Positions 11,886-31,108 of a DNA stretch of 64,000 nucleotides are shown here, piece after piece (position 1 is the stretch's first letter; each line of letters starts with the position of its first letter). Position numbers and translations under genes: made by a program. Below the pieces are notes generated by a model, which did no database searches, had not been told where the DNA came from, and saw nothing but the letters and a program-made list of their open reading frames with translations. The stretch lies in assembly GCF_901709675.1 (NCBI RefSeq), contig NC_051092.1, forward strand, positions 14,174,991 to 14,238,990. Direction: 5' to 3'. This DNA comes from Syngnathus acus. Taxonomy: Eukaryota; Chordata; Actinopteri; Syngnathiformes; Syngnathidae.

Positions 11886-14800
11886 TATTAATTAAATTTC
11901 ACATCCTGGGCTGACGTTGCCTCCTATTAATTACATAATAGTTAGTTCAGGGGGTACCCCATGAGAATCCCATCCAAATTCCTCTGCTGGCCACTATATG
12001 GTTTTATTTTGCTTATTTAATGACTAAGACGACTTACAAGACTACATATTTATTGAAGTATTTAACATGGCTTCCTGCACTGCTTTTCAAGGTCACTCTA
12101 TTCCCATCCCCCAGCTCCTACACCTTTTTCTTATTATTCACTTACAAAACGCGTGTAGTTCATCCATAAAACCACTAGAGGACCCCTCTTTTATATCCAC
12201 TTTTCCTTTTTTTAATTCAAGTCATCCTCACTCAATCCACTATCAGCTTCCCCCTCCCCTTACCTTCGAACGTCCCACCCTCCTCCCTCCATCCCCACCT
12301 TACTCCCACCTCCTCTTCCTTGGTTCCCGGTGCTTAGATGCTAGTAAGACCGGTGTTTAATCGCTCCGTCAGCCTAAAACATTCACATTGTGTAAGGTTT
12401 TGATTTGACCATCTGCACCGGAGAAAGACGGGTTAACGGGAGCAGATATTTGTGGTATGTATTTAAACGCTGTTTTCTTTTTTGTGTGCGTACGTGGCTC
12501 TTTGAGGCGCATAAATATCTAACGAGATTTCGAATCGACGTGCATGCTTAATGCATTTAAAAAATTGACGCGACTGTCAAATGCATAGAAAATGTGCAGA
12601 CGTGAGCGCGCTAGCTAAGCTTCGCGAGAACCGGCGAGCCTTTCGTTTGTAATAGGAAGCGATACAACCTCACCGTTATATGTCATGTCATTTAAAAAGC
12701 TGCGTGAGGGGGAGGCAAAACCTACATCGGAACGATTCTGATGCGTTATTACCACATATTCCACATATGCATCGGACAGGTGTTGCTGTCCGCTTTGTGC
12801 TGAATGCATTCAAATCTACAATTTTATTATTTCCTTGAGATATGTACTGGACCACCGCGGTCGTTTTGCCGGCTTCCGCACCTCTAGACGCGGTTCATGT
12901 GTGCGGGGAGAGAGCTTGCTAGTAGTGGATCTTCTCCTCTCTCATTGATGCTGTCATATTATCATTAATGGGTCATTGTCGCTGATTTTGGTGACTGTAC
13001 AGACTGAACTACACCAGTGATAAAGAATCAGCAAAATTGACCGCTGAGTAAAGAGGTCATGCAAACGTGAGGGATTTAATAATTGTTGGTTTTAGTAGGC
13101 CACCAATGTAGCCCCACCACCAGTTTTGGCTTATGGCTTATACGAGGCTTGCCGGCCCCGGAAAATATTCCTGCAGCCATGAAATTATTGATGAGGCAGA
13201 CCATTCTTGGTGTAGGGTGGCATCCTGTACGTCCTGATATGAAGTCTCATGCACCATTTGTCCTCCGTTGCATGTTTTTTCTTCGTTTAATCTGTACGCA
13301 ACAAGCTCAGATCCTCCAGGGAAGGACTTTGAATGTCACTCGGACAGTATGTGTTTTCAATGGCTTGCTGTTCTTCTCTTACCGTGTGAAAGTCATTGAG
13401 GTCATTTGGGGTTTCTACTGTCAAAGTGAAACCAGATGCTTCAATGCTGCTTATTGTATTGTTTTGTGTGTGTGTGTGTTTCTTAGGCAGGCTCATTTAC
13501 AATGCTTTTGTTATTTTATATCCATGCTGTTGGGAAGCAGAGAGGCAGGCAAACCCAAGGGTCACAAGGGACGCGACTATGTATGCTGTCAGGAGAGGCT
13601 GCCATGAAGGTGTTATTTCTTAGTCATTGCAGTGGGCTCAAACAAGTACATGGCACTTGTGCAGAAAAACAGTTGCTGTAGCTAGTTCACGACTCACTTG
13701 CACGAAGAGGGAGATTGCAATGGTTTATAATCCTCATGCTGGAGGCAAGCGGGAATAGTAATCAGATTTATCCGTGACACTGCATCGTTCATCCCTTGTT
13801 TCTGCAGTGCTATCCAAAAATAGATGACGTTTCAAAAACCGCCACAAAAACAAGCGTAATATGTCCTGGCTAAGCTTTCAAATAAATGCTAAATGAGAGC
13901 TGTAAAATGTACGCCTACGACTAAAACGTCAATAACCACAAAAACACATGGAATGAAAAGAACACCAAGCCATCAAGTATGCGCCACTTTTCAGAAGCTA
14001 ATGGTTTTTAGCTAAAGTTAATCTGTGGATTAACAATATACTGCAGGGCCATCACGCAAGGAACTTGGACCCAGTCCGTATCGCTTTTTTAATCAGATTC
14101 AGATATTTTACTAAATAAATTTCCAATAAGTGATGAATTGGTCAGTTAATTTAAAAAAATGTGTTTGTTTAACTTAATAACAGCGAAAATAATTGGCAAA
14201 AATTCGATGTCTTGCTTGACTGCAAAAAGCCAAAGAAAAAGCGAAACGTTTCAGTTAATCGCTTGATATTCTGAACTCTCACGAGATCTGCTCATGACAG
14301 CTCATAGTCCTGTGTGAGGTTCCACTATAATTGTTAATGAGAAACATCAGATCTCCAGACGTGATTGAGGACATTATGAAGTTATTTGATAAAATGTTGC
14401 TTCATCAAATGATCACAGAAATATCTGACACTTTTTCAAAAATATTTATATTTTGAATATTGTCATTGTTGATAAGCACCCATTCTACACTTTTGTTTTT
14501 TTACTGCTTTTGTTGAGGATAATGTCGAGGCACACTCACATGACGACCTCAGTGCAGGGCCACTTCCTGTAATGATTCACCAAGTGACACTGTCAATGAG
14601 TGAGGGTCCTATTCCAGTATTTGTCACACAAGGACTGAAAAGCAGCCAAGGTGGTGTGACGCACGAGGTACGCTGATTTGAATGAGTGGAAAGAATTTGC
14701 CTTGTAAATTAACTTGGACGTTATTCTGGCTCCAGATTTTAAAACTATTACTGTGTGTCTTTTTAGTGAGAGCACTACTGTGCATGCTTTATAGCAGATC

Positions 14801-17366
14801 AAATCAAGCAACAGTGCTGTGTCATCATGTTTTACTTGTCTTATCTGCACCGCCCTTGCGTCTTGTAGGAAGTACATTTCTAAATGTGCATTCTAACGTT
14901 CTTATCAGTTGGCTCAGTGAATTTGCAAATCTATGCTGCATTGCAGTAAATGTCATTTCAACGTTTTTAAAGTAACTCCTGACATTGGCGATAAATTCTC
15001 CCACATGACGTATCACTTAATTTTCAAGCATGTAAATGACCACCCGTGTATTTTGACCAATGTGTTATTACATTTTGTTTTTTTTTTCTTGCTTCCTGGC
15101 ACTGTCGTTGAGCGAAGCAATATTTATGGGCTCATTGTTGAAATGATGAACAAGGGTCACAGCCCAAGCTGTTATCTGCCAGACTCAGTGGGCACACTCA
15201 CCGGATTTATTGAACGTGTCCAATGGGCGCTTAAAGTGCCCGAGTTCAAGGTTCTGTAGCAGAGACTACTCTCACAATCACTTCGACTAATTGTTTACTC
15301 ATCAGTGCTTACAGCTGCTAGACCAACTTTAATATATGTATGTTGGTGTCAGGGTTTAACTCCTTACATGATTTCCATCAATGCATAACATTCCTATAAT
15401 GCTTATTGACTGGAAAATGATTATGTACAGTTCCACTCCAGTCCTGCAGGTGGCAGTAGCGTACATTGCAAAGTGGATGGCAATTTCCACACACCAGATT
15501 ATTATTTTTGTTTTATCGTGTCTTTGCCCCTACCTGGCCGTTGTGCAACCAGACTGGAATATTCTGTGGAGTGGGAAGTAATTCTAGCCTCAGTTTGTTC
15601 CCAAAAGGAATTTGTCTTGGTATTTGGTTGGCTAGTGATGGCACTTTGCAGACTGAGGCCCCTTGTCTCATTCAAACAGACTCTGTTTGTTGTGACGGCA
15701 AAGCCAGGCAGGAAGACTGGAGGTCAAATAACTAACGTGCTGATGCGACAGCGTAGTCTAGTGCGCTGATGGACTACATTGGACAAGTTTAGCTGCGGGC
15801 ATGGCTAAAAAAAAATGGGCAATGCTAGTTTTTTGGGTGACTCACAGAAGTGTGTACAAAACGGTTATACTCAGAAATATGAAGTACAGTTTATGTAAAG
15901 CCTGCTAAAGTGAGAACAACATGGATGAGTGCGGCTGCACTAGTTAGTATTCATTTGAAGAGCAGGCAGTCAACAAACACGGTATTCATTTAATTACATA
16001 TTTGCTCATGATGGTGGTTGTAGATGGCATTATTGTATTTTTGTGTCACAAAAATTTGTTTTTCTATCATTATCAAATTGATCTCAACTGTTAGTGATGT
16101 CACAATACAATCCTAATCAAGTATAAAAATCAGCAAGCCAATACACTTTTCACAAATTACAAATTGAAAGCAAATATATCTTTGAAATATGCTTTCTCAC
16201 TCGTGTAATGTTTGTTTGCCCAAAACAAATAATTGTTTTGTAAACAATGCCACTGGGCTTGCCTGGTTCAAGTTCATGTCCGGGAAAAATTCACAAACAA
16301 CATGACTTCACTAGCTTTTGCTATTGGCCATAAATATGTAAACAAGTGGAAAATTTTCTGTACGTATTAGTTTTTAAAACGTGAATGCACGTAGTGGAAT
16401 AAAACTGTTGGGTCTCCAAATTATTTTAGTTAGAGTAAAAAGACCTTGTGAAAAGTTGCCTGGGGCCGTTTCCTGACCTCATCTGACCTCCAACTCCACA
16501 AACACACATAGTTCTTTCTCCACTTGTGGAGGAGCCCAGGGTGCCCTGGGGTTGTTTCAAGCTATCCAAACATAACACACCAGACCACAGTTTCCCCCAT
16601 CCTTTCTGCAATGGAAACATCCTTTCTCATTGTGCAATCTGTCCATGTGCTGAGCCTAATGATATTTGCTAATGTGGGGTAGACACAAACAGAAACATCG
16701 CTCGGCAGGGTTGCGATTTGGAAAAGCTCAGTCGTGACTCGTGACTGACTGAGAGGCGCATTACTAGGAGGAGGCGGGCTTTGGGCTCTTGCAGAGGTGA
16801 TTGGTGGATGCAGGGGGTGGGGGGACTTGAAAATGGGGGGAGAGGAAGCATCAGTGAAGAACAGTTTCAAAAATAGGGAACAGCTTGACAACATCTGGCC
16901 TATTTAATGTGAATTCATTAAACGAGCGCAACAACACAGCCACGGTCATGTGGGAAAGATTTACAGGCGGCGGATACATGATACAGTTGAAAAGACACAA
17001 TTATCTTTAACATGGCAACATACCTGACTAATGATGTGCTCTTTTTCTTGTTTTTGGCAAATTAATGTATTTAGTCAGTTTATACCTGGATTAAAACCAC
17101 CCTTCTAATATTCAGAGCAGGCCAAATGATTGACCTTTGGGTAAATCCTGTAAAAAAAAAAAAAAAAAAAATAGAATGAAATAAAATAAAACAAATAAAT
17201 AAATATATATATACGTATATTTAAAAAAAAAAAAATATATATAATATATATTTTATATATAATATATATAATTTTTTTTTTTTTTTTACTGGATTTTTTT
17301 TCTCACATGCCCACCTGTATTTCAAATCTACCGGTATTTCATTGAAATCTCCACATTTTCTTTCAG
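11886..17366 (+). other. slc25a22 upstream region, possible first exon and long 5' intron
   Basis: No coding exon is seen. A pyrimidine-rich tract lies at 12090-12330. The DNA around 12370-12910 has more CpG (for example gcttcgcgagaaccggcg at 12620) and includes a possible exon end with donor gtatgt at 12455. I therefore guess that the slc25a22 promoter and non-coding exon 1 are near 12370-12454, with an intron to 17366. A short GT run lies near 13465. The rest is AT-rich with no recognised element. Confidence 0.35.
17151..17290. repeat. AT-rich simple repeat with palindromic core
   Basis: A-runs, an ATAAATAAAT-like tract, then poly-A, alternating AT and poly-T. The part from 17222 to 17287 is an imperfect inverted repeat with arms of about 30 bases, so it could form a cruciform. 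It ends about 75 bases before the acceptor of the slc25a22 start exon. Confidence 0.7.
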
Positions 17367-17472
17367 ATATCCCCCAACTTGACCTATAAGTGCAAGAAGA
17401 CAAAACAGGCTAAAAATCAGCCTTCAGAATTTATAGTCCCACTTGACAGTGAGGAGCCAGGGCTTCATATAA

Positions 17473-22169
<4,697 letters not shown>

Positions 22170-25100
22170 GAAGCACATCCTTCTCTGCCTTTCCTGCGTG
22201 AGCAGTCATCTCATTCTTACTGACCTTTATGTTTGTATTTTTAATGATCACGTGCTGCGTTTTAGTTCAAATTTATTGTCTCGAATGTCCGAATCATGCA
22301 GGAGGGAACCTCCGTTTTGCTGCCAAGCTGCCTCTGTCGGCGCATATCAATTCTGAAATCAAGCCGCGAGCGTCAGCCTGAGTTTTTGAAGGAGGCTGAA
22401 TTTGGAATTACACAATATGTCGTTTTATATTATGATTGTTGAAATTTCGGGGTAGACTGCTTGCCCTTGGTTGCTGCAGATTTGCAAGCTCCTCCTTACT
22501 TACTCCTCTCCAAATCAAATAGACTAGCGACACATAAAAAAATAGAATTACCTTAATGATAAGCACACGTATCGAGATTTTTACTAACAAAGGCTCTTCA
22601 GGATATTTCCCAATGCTCGTGTTTGAAAACATAGCGCTGAAAAATATAAAGGGAACACTACATGAATGAAAGATTCCACTGTAAAAACATATGTATGTTG
22701 AATTACATAAATTAATGAATTTTTTGACCGCCAAATAACATGATAAACATCCCTGGAAACTGAGATCATACACAAAAGTGGAAACACTCGATCACAGGCT
22801 GATCCAAGTTCAATGTTTCCGTAACACACTCTTGACTATGCTGCTGCTTACACAGCATATCCTCTGGCCATGGCGATTTTGCGTGGAGAATCTGCACTGC
22901 CTGAGCGACTCGTGTGGGCTGCAGATAAGGCCTCAGGTATCTATACTTGCGGTGAGAGCGCTGGAAGCAAATGGGCAAATATCCCGTTAGCACAACAGCA
23001 GCGAAGACTGATTTTCAATCGTCATGGCTCGCAGGTTCATGTCCCTTATGTGTGACTGACTTAGATAAAAATGTGTTCCCTTTTGCATTATTTTAATTGT
23101 GTAGTGCAGGGAATGTGTTGATGTGATACCAGCACACCCGAGAAGCCACGACCCTTAAACCATACGACGACATTACCTCTTTTTTTTTTTTTCTTTTTTT
23201 TTTTTTTTAAGTAGATCAGATTCCTACCGATGCTTTCATAGTGACTCTACTGCTCACCTTGTCTCAAAGATCCTTCTGAGTATCTGTCACTTATCATGCA
23301 AGGCAGTTTCTAAATCATTGTTTACAGAATAGTTCAGTTGATGTTGATTTATGAAACTTATCCGAACTTGAATGAACTGGCAGGGCCCAAAGAGCCAATG
23401 ACAAAGTTTTATCATGAAATCCCGAATCAAAACCAATGTTTTGTTTTGTTTACGTGCTTGTTTGCTTTAAGCTGCCCGGGAAAGCAGCCTCGTTTTATCT
23501 CAATGTTTGCATCGCACCTCCAAAACCCCTGCCGTTGTTTTATCTAACCGGAGATCAAGGTGACTTTAACGTCTTTTTAATCCAATCACATTCCGTCCGT
23601 TCTGGCGCCCACTTTGCTGTATTGTTGCACAGTAGATATATCTGATGCAACTTTTTAACGTGTACTCATCTGTGGGAGTAAGAACTATTTATCAAGTGTC
23701 CATTTCTATGGATGGTGCGGCACTGTATGTTTGTATGTGTTGTTGACGTGTCCACCTTGATTATATTGTACATATGCAGATGCTATGAAGTCTATGCTTT
23801 AGGATGTATTGTTTTGTACATGATAGCTATTTTTTTTTTTTATTATTTTTTTTTTTTGCACACCTACCTCTCCTGCCTTTATCCATAACGTGGTGATTTT
23901 TTCGTTATGATGAATTAATTCTACAACCATCATTTTTGCTTACATGTGAATGGGCATATGCAGTCAGGAATTCGCATGCTTGGAGGGGTCAGTTCTATTA
24001 CATGGACCTTAAGCTGGATATCAAGGCAATTGAATAGATTCTGAGGGGCTTTCCATAAGTCTCATGAGTCTCAGCATTGTCTATTTGGACCAAATGACGC
24101 ATCATGTAATGGTGATAGAACTATAATAAGCTGCAGGCGAGTAACCTTTGGCCTTGCTGAAATGAAGAGTCCCATGGATGAGGCCCGGCTGACTTGAAAG
24201 TGTAAATGTAACAATCGGTCTTTCTGAACGCTGCTCCCTCCATTAAACGGCCGCGCCACGATGGACACGCCATTAATGAAAGTGACCGAATCACATACAG
24301 GCAATTGTCAGCCGTCTTAAAGCGAAAGCCATAAGGTTGCGTTCGGCCGTAATGACTACAACGGCTGATCCACCAAAAAAAATATCTCGTGTAAGCTCAT
24401 CATCGTAAATGACTCTTCCCTCAACATTCCAGCTTCTGTTTTCACCTCATGTATGCGGTTTCTGTGATTATGCCCGTTTTGAGTGCTGTCAATGATTTTC
24501 TTAAATCTCTGCCCTGTTTTATTTTTAGCTTTGACAATGTTGTGTAAGTCATCAAGCTTTACTTATGCCATGAATTATTGCTGACCTTGTGAATTTGGTT
24601 ATGTGAATGCGTGTGTCCAGACAGTGTAGTGTTGTAGCTGATGTGTAGTGGTTCGCTTTGCTTCTGTCTGTCACACTCTCGTGTCGTCCCTCTCTCCATG
24701 TGCAGAAGAATTGTACCACACCAAGGGCTCTATTTTTGTAGACGGCACATCTGCACAAAAGCGTGCAGAAGCCTTTGCTAATTTGGCAGACAAATCTCTG
24801 GCAAGCTGGGCGAGGAGGTGTCTTTGATTGGCTATGAATGAAGTCGGCCTGCGCTCTTCTACAAAATTTCATCAGAATTTAATTGGTTTAAATTGGGCAA
24901 AAATGGGCAGATTTTTGCTGATTGTTTTTTTTTGTGTTCACATTAGCACAACATAAAAAAAGGGAATTACACTAAAAAAAAATTCATTCGTAGCTTTATT
25001 TTCTAAGAGACCAGAAAATAAATGATTTCATTTATTGTATATTTTTCTTAAACTAATCTGCCGATTAATCGGGTGTTGGATTTTTTTTTTTTTTTTATTC

Positions 25101-25800
25101 TGCCAAATATTGGATTCGAATTTACGCCGATCACAAAAATGGAGCCCTTGAGTGTATGACGACTGAGTGTTTTTTAAAGAAAGCACAAAGGAGGACTAAG
25201 GCACACAGGATCATATTTTGCTGACTGACCGTTCCAAAGGGTGTGTAGAGTCGACACACAGATTCAAATGTGAAATGTCTTAAAGTTCTTTTGAAATGAA
25301 GAATTTCTATTTACTGCGTTGAGGCAACAGAGGCCCGTGTGATGGTGTGCACTATGAGCAGTTATCCACAGAATATAGAGATATATTGCCTACATATTCT
25401 AAATTAATCAAATACAAGAATGTAACTTAGATAGTATTATAAGATGTATTTAGTGAATAATTTATCTAAAGATTTATCGCTTTACACATGCACACAAAGC
25501 CAGCTCACTGATATGCAATAAGTAGAAGCGGCACATACTAGCAACAAAAATAAACGTATCCACCTTTTTAGGGTTTGAGCCCTTCTCACAAACTGTTCAC
25601 TTCCTCCGAGAGGAATTGTGCATTATATAGCACTTAAAAAAAAAACAGCAACAATTCCCAATCCTACCAATCTCCATGTTTATCTTCATGTACGCTGATT
25701 GACACATGTTCTATGCATTGTTTACGATGGCATGGTTAAAAAAAAAAAAAAAGTTATAGTGTTTCCTGTCACGATTTGCTGTTCAATAAACTGACTGTAC
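22170..25800 (+). other. slc25a22: Probable slc25a22 3' UTR and downstream sequence
   Basis: No coding sequence is recognised in about 3.6 kb. Possible polyadenylation signals (AATAAA) occur at 25017-25022 and 25785-25790; the second follows a long stretch without exons. Poly-T rich tracts lie near 23178-23210 and 23830-23860. The true 3' end needs transcript data. Confidence 0.35.
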
Positions 25801-26000
25801 TTAAATCACTCAGGGTCATGTTTGTTTTTCCACGCATCTCAGGCGATGCTCTCAAGGTTCTGCAGCTTTCTTACTCTGTTATTGTGTCCTTCTATTGTTT
25901 AGTTCAAAAGGGAGAGAGCATGTGAATGTGCGCTATTTTCGAATACAAACCAATCATTTCCACCCACTTGCAAACGGCTCACGGGCGCTTAAAATTTAAA

Positions 26001-26075
26001 CCATCCATTTTGTATCACTCATTCAGGGTCAAGGGAAGCTTAAGTATCTCAGCTGGCTTTAGGTGACGGGCACAG
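26001..26075 (-). repeat. Decayed 3' fragment of the tRNA-derived SINE family
   Basis: The order of words (ccatccatttt, then a cactcattcagggtc block, then agctggctttaggtgacgggcaca) follows the tail end of the intact SINE at 32995-33353, with many substitutions. It is old compared with the intact copy. Confidence 0.45.
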
Positions 26076-26323
26076 AACTGCAATGTATGAATTCACATAA
26101 TTTTTTCAGGCTATTATCAATGCAATTCAATGAAGAAATGAGTGGGTCATCTATTACCCAGATGTGATCTGCACAGCAGAGGTGAACCTTTTTATTTTCC
26201 CAAGTGATCAAATGTGTCAATAACAACAATTGTAAATAAAGTGAGCTGAGTTCAGTTCACTGCCACCATACAGGGAGTCCTTTGGGATTCTTTTCTTGGC
26301 TGGCAGTGATTTGATTGTGTCCA

Positions 26324-26374
26324 CACAACCCAGATGGTATGTACTAGCTGCCATTGCCCACCATCTGGGTTGTG
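26324..26374. repeat. Perfect 15-bp inverted repeat with a 21-base loop
   Basis: CACAACCCAGATGGT at 26324-26338 is exactly complementary to ACCATCTGGGTTGTG at 26360-26374. Further imperfect pairing is possible outside (TCCA before, TGG after a two-base bulge). The size would fit a small-RNA hairpin or the core of a tiny MITE. I recognise no known microRNA. Confidence 0.6.
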
Positions 26375-29300
26375 AATGGTCAACGTCACGTACATCCATC
26401 CTTTCTGTGTGGAGAGTACAAAGTGTATATAGTCTGACTTTTGCAAACAGTAAGAATATCAATATTATGTGTGCCCAAAATGACTTGTGCAGCACCAGTG
26501 TCAAATCCAAGCCATGTGATTGTGCAGCCTGTTAAAAAGAATACCATGAATTTCCTTGACTTCTGTTTAAGAATAGTTTTCTATCATAAAAATAAAAAAA
26601 GTAGAATACGAGTATACTTTTCTGCATTACCCCAAAACAAGACAAACTAATGATGTTGCACTTTTCTGAAAAAGGAAAAAAAAAAGTCGTCAAGCTTCAT
26701 TTTTGCAGTTTTATTTTATTTCTAATAAAATAAAAACAAAAGATCGATTTACAGTTATGGACAATGATGGACATGATTAAAAAACATTTTCAAGGCAACC
26801 TTTAAAAAAACAAAAAGAAAAGACATTTTCGGCCAAGACTTGTTGCTGGCTTCCTTGATTTCAGTTTTCTTTTTTTTTTACTTCGGGAACAACAACACCT
26901 TGCTAACTCGGTGGACCCAACACTAGCTAACTCTAACAAACAAAACACAATGAATTTTGTTTCAGGAATTTAAACGTCTATGGTGAGTACAATATATTTT
27001 ATTGAAAGTTTTTATGTGTTTGTCATGTTGATAGACAAATAGTATTGACTGTGGACTGCTTGAATTGTTTTGGGGTGGTGTATATTGGACAATTAACGTT
27101 TTAACTATCAATATGTTTGTCGCTAATAGTTTTCTCCTCAAATTCGCGAATGGCTCTATCCATGTAATGCAGTTTTTGTAAATTATTTTGAGAGGTGATA
27201 GCATTTCTACAGAGTAAACTCTGACCAAATCCAACATCCAGATTTAAGTGTCTTAATCATTAAGTCGCTTAACTCGCCATTGAAAGATGTCCCCGAATCA
27301 TGAACTGCATTTATATTTGTTACTGTTCACAAAAAAAACGAGCAGTTTGTTTTGTATTTTGTTCCCTCATTGTGCCGAATTTGAACCAAACTTAAAATCA
27401 ATGTACTATAATAATATACTAACTTTACACTGCGTATGTGGAAATCGCCGATTCCAAAGTTGCCACCAGGTGTCAGTAGAGTGCTGTAAGAGAGCTTCAG
27501 GAAAAGAATGGGAGGAGGGATGGCTCCTATTTTGCACTACAGGTGTATATTGAGCTTCCCATCCTGCTCTTCATCCCACTATCATTCCTATCCAGCAGCG
27601 ATTTTGTTCATGATCCCTGCAGGCTCCACTAGAACACACAGTAATGCTGAGAATATTGAAAAATGTAACTTTCCATGTTGATTTTTTTCGCTCCTTTTGT
27701 TTTGGGGTTCAGTGAAATCATCCAGCGTGATTCCTGTGTGTTTTAGCAGAACTTATGGCAGAAGGTGATCCATTATTAATCTCCTGCTGTTTTCACCATA
27801 TTCAACATTACGCTTCAGAGCATTAGTTTCCAGGAGTGCAATTTCGAGGCACCCTGCTGAATAATTTTACAAGCAGGCATCTTCATATAACAAAGTATAC
27901 ATGCAGTGCCACATACTGTATTAGTGTTCTCAGCTTTAGTGAGAGCTTTGGAAGTGCAGTGATGCCACATGAGACAAGCCAGGTTAACACAATGAAAGAA
28001 ACTTGGGCAATATGAAATTAAACAGCAGGCACTAAATCCCCTTTCATGTGACATGACTTCAGATAGCGCCGCCGACTATTATTAACCTTTCGAGCAAGCA
28101 GAGGAGAAGAGGTAGAGCAAAGGTAGTATGGAATAAGAATATAAATGCAACACTTGTTTTTTTTCATTTTTTATGAGCTGGAGTTGAACCAAGGATTGCA
28201 CTATATCAGAGCTAGGGGACGCTATAGCCCCTTCAGAGATTTGTGTAGGCCCAGTTAAGCCACTCCACCATTTTATTTGATGTTCTAAAATATATGTATA
28301 AATTAATTTCTCCGCCCCTTTATGTTTCCTTTAGCACTGGGAGGGAACTTCCTCAACATAGACAATAGGCTTGTTTCTCTCAAATATTGCTCACAAATCT
28401 TTCGAAATCTTCTTTGCTGAGGTTTGCATGGCCCAAAACCCAATATATGCCGATTTAGAGGACCTAAAAGCAATCAAGATGTGTGAGTACAGTGATGCTA
28501 AGCTAATGCTAAAGTTTAGTCGCCCCTGCTAACATGGCCGCAACAGGTTTTACAAATGTGCATCACGCCGGCGACAGCCATTTGCCGTCTAGAATTTACT
28601 TATTCCATCGCATAGTCAGACGTATACAGCGAGTTCTATTTTGCATTTCCTGAACATAATGACAAGGTCACGATAAAATGGATGAATTAATATCGATTAC
28701 AAAGCTTATAATTGCGTCGTTTTACCATTCATTACTAGTCATTTAAATAAAACATTTTTATTTTGTTAAAGTAGCTCGCAGCGTAGAAGGCCGGAGATGT
28801 TAGATTTAAATGGACTTGGTGATTAATTGAGACACAACGTCAATTAGAGCAGAGGCCACCATTGGAGGAAATAAGGAAGCGTTAAGGGAGAAAATGAGGG
28901 GAAACCACGGGGTGTTGACGGAAACGGGGGAGCGTGAAGAGAGGACAGAAGACGAGAGCGGTGATGCCTATATAGGTCACTAAATCAATATGGGAATCAG
29001 TATTTTTATTATTTTTTTTAAGGGGAAGAAGATGGTACTTTCAATAAAGATGGCAGTCAGTGACAGGCGCCACAAGGATAAAAATGCACGCCGAGGAATT
29101 TGGCTTCAAATGAGTCTGCAGAGGATTCACATAACAAATGGCCAGAGATTGTCAGTGTAACGGCACAGCGAGCGGCGCAAAACAAAGTATTATCAAATGG
29201 AAATCACCACGGGATGCTGTGGACAAACGACCTTCCCGTTTCCACTGACAGAGCGCCGCTTACCATTAGTGGAGCCGTTGCCACTCTTCTAAGCCTTTGC

Positions 29301-30825
29301 ATCCAAACACTACAGCTTTGCTCATATCGTATTGAATTGTAATCTGCTATATCAGCGAGAGCAGCGCATGATTGAATACGATATTAGCTTTTTATTGTGC
29401 ACACGAAAGGAAGAAGATGCAATATTTACACGCGTGCGCACACAGCCACCGGACACTATTAAAAATGTTTAAATATCATACATTAATCATATAGCTATTT
29501 TTAAACCATGCTAAATGCCAATATAGAAATACTGTCGCGTGAGGGTTTAATGATTTTTTTTTTGCTTTTACTCCATCTGTTGTGTAATTTCCCAGAAGGT
29601 CTTTTACAGATTGGACTTTGTGAAGAAGGAGAACAAATATAGGAAATATAATCAAACAATTGTCCTTTTTATTGTGGGATTAAATCATGTTCTTCTCCAT
29701 TTGGTAGCCACTTGGTGCTAAAATATAAGCAGCTATGTCACCTTGCAGCAAAGTAGCGGCCGTTTACTCAGCCGATTACTCGAGATCTTTTCATCCCAAA
29801 TCCAGCCTAATAAAGAGCTCCATGCTTTCTTCTACGAGACCATCTGACCACCATCTGTGGGAAGATGGAATATTGATATGCAGCAGTAGGTGGGCCAGAT
29901 GGGTGCCACCTTTCTTTTCCCAATCAGTGTCATTGTGCTGCGTTGCAGGTTTTTATAAAACATTGCTGGCCATGCACCAATACAGATTTTTAACAGCTTA
30001 ACAGATTCTTTTTTGAATGTGAGACATCTACATGATGGGGATGAACAACAACAAGTTTATTCATATTTCCCTTAATTCACCTGTAGTAGGCAGCATGGTG
30101 CCCGAAAAAGTTGTAGAAAAAGAAATAGAAGATACTTGGCAAAATGTTCGTAACTCTACTGATAAAAAATTAGAAATGATACATGGTGGTGTTGTTATCC
30201 ATTAAGCTACTTATATCTGAACAACAATGGTGCTACAACACATGTAGACAAACTCATACTGTAGTTGTGAAAAGCTTATATCTGTCTTATACTGCCCCTA
30301 GTGGCCATGGTGTAAATACGGCAGCACAATTGAAGTACAACGTGCGATGAAAATTATGTCGTGTAGTGTCTCAAAAAATGAACAAAAACGAACATGACTG
30401 AGTCTACTAGTTTTTGTGTTTTAAGCTTAGCTCATCCTCGACAATATGGCGAATAAACAAAAAAAAAAAATTTCATCTTGTTACATATTGGGCCCTGTTT
30501 TTGTAACCTGCATGAGACTAGACCAAAGTGCAGTATCGCCCAATATGGCGCAGCGTGGTCTGCCAAATCTCCCAACAAGGAAAGGAAGCTTGCGCCTGTA
30601 AAAAAATAAAATAAAATCAAGAAGCTCCAGTTTTTTTTACCAAACGCATGTGCGCTGTCTTCTAAAATACAACTTAATGTCTTTGTTTTTATTTGTTTTT
30701 TCTTATTTGGAAACTAATCCAATGCAAGAGCAAATGCATGTCATTAACAAAATCCACATGCAATTATGGAAAAAAATAAATGAATATTTTCTTTTATGTG
30801 AGCTACCAAATCCAGATACTGCTTA

Positions 30826-31108
30826 TTAGAAAGGAGGGAGGGGAGTCAGAAGGAGGAGGAGGAGGAGGAGGAAGAGGGAGCTAGTGAGAGGATCTATCAG
30901 CCTGTACCTACACACTCTAACTCTTAGGAGGAGACGCACGGAGAGAGAGAGCGAGAGAGGGGAGCGAAAGAGAGAGAGAGGCTGTGCAGGAGCAAAACAA
31001 TAAAACAGCTCCAACTACACCGGAGGAGGAGTTGAGGAGTACACTGACACCGCTGCGAGCTCGACATCACCACCTCCACCGTCGCCTGTGCCGCCAACTC
31101 CAAGAGCC
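30826..31108 (+). promoter_or_regulatory. GA-rich 5' leader and likely promoter-proximal region of the syt7-like gene
   Basis: A (gga)n run near 30855-30880 and an (ag)n run near 30940-30985 precede a GC-richer leader with cgccaactccaagagcc directly before the ATG at 31109. Such purine tracts are common in 5' UTRs of vertebrate neuronal genes. The start of transcription is not known. Confidence 0.45.

Larger units (their letters stand above)
25801..30825. other. Intergenic region between slc25a22 and the syt7-like gene
   Basis: About 5 kb, AT-rich, with many short open frames and none recognisable. Visible inside it are a decayed SINE piece (26001-26075) and a perfect 15-bp hairpin (26324-26374). 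I looked for CEND1, the human neighbour of SLC25A22, and saw nothing like it. Confidence 0.5.

Noticed and set aside
24895-25130. Region with ctgccgattaatcggg resembling a dispersed repeat
   Set aside because: Too short and too diverged for me to set edges or a family.
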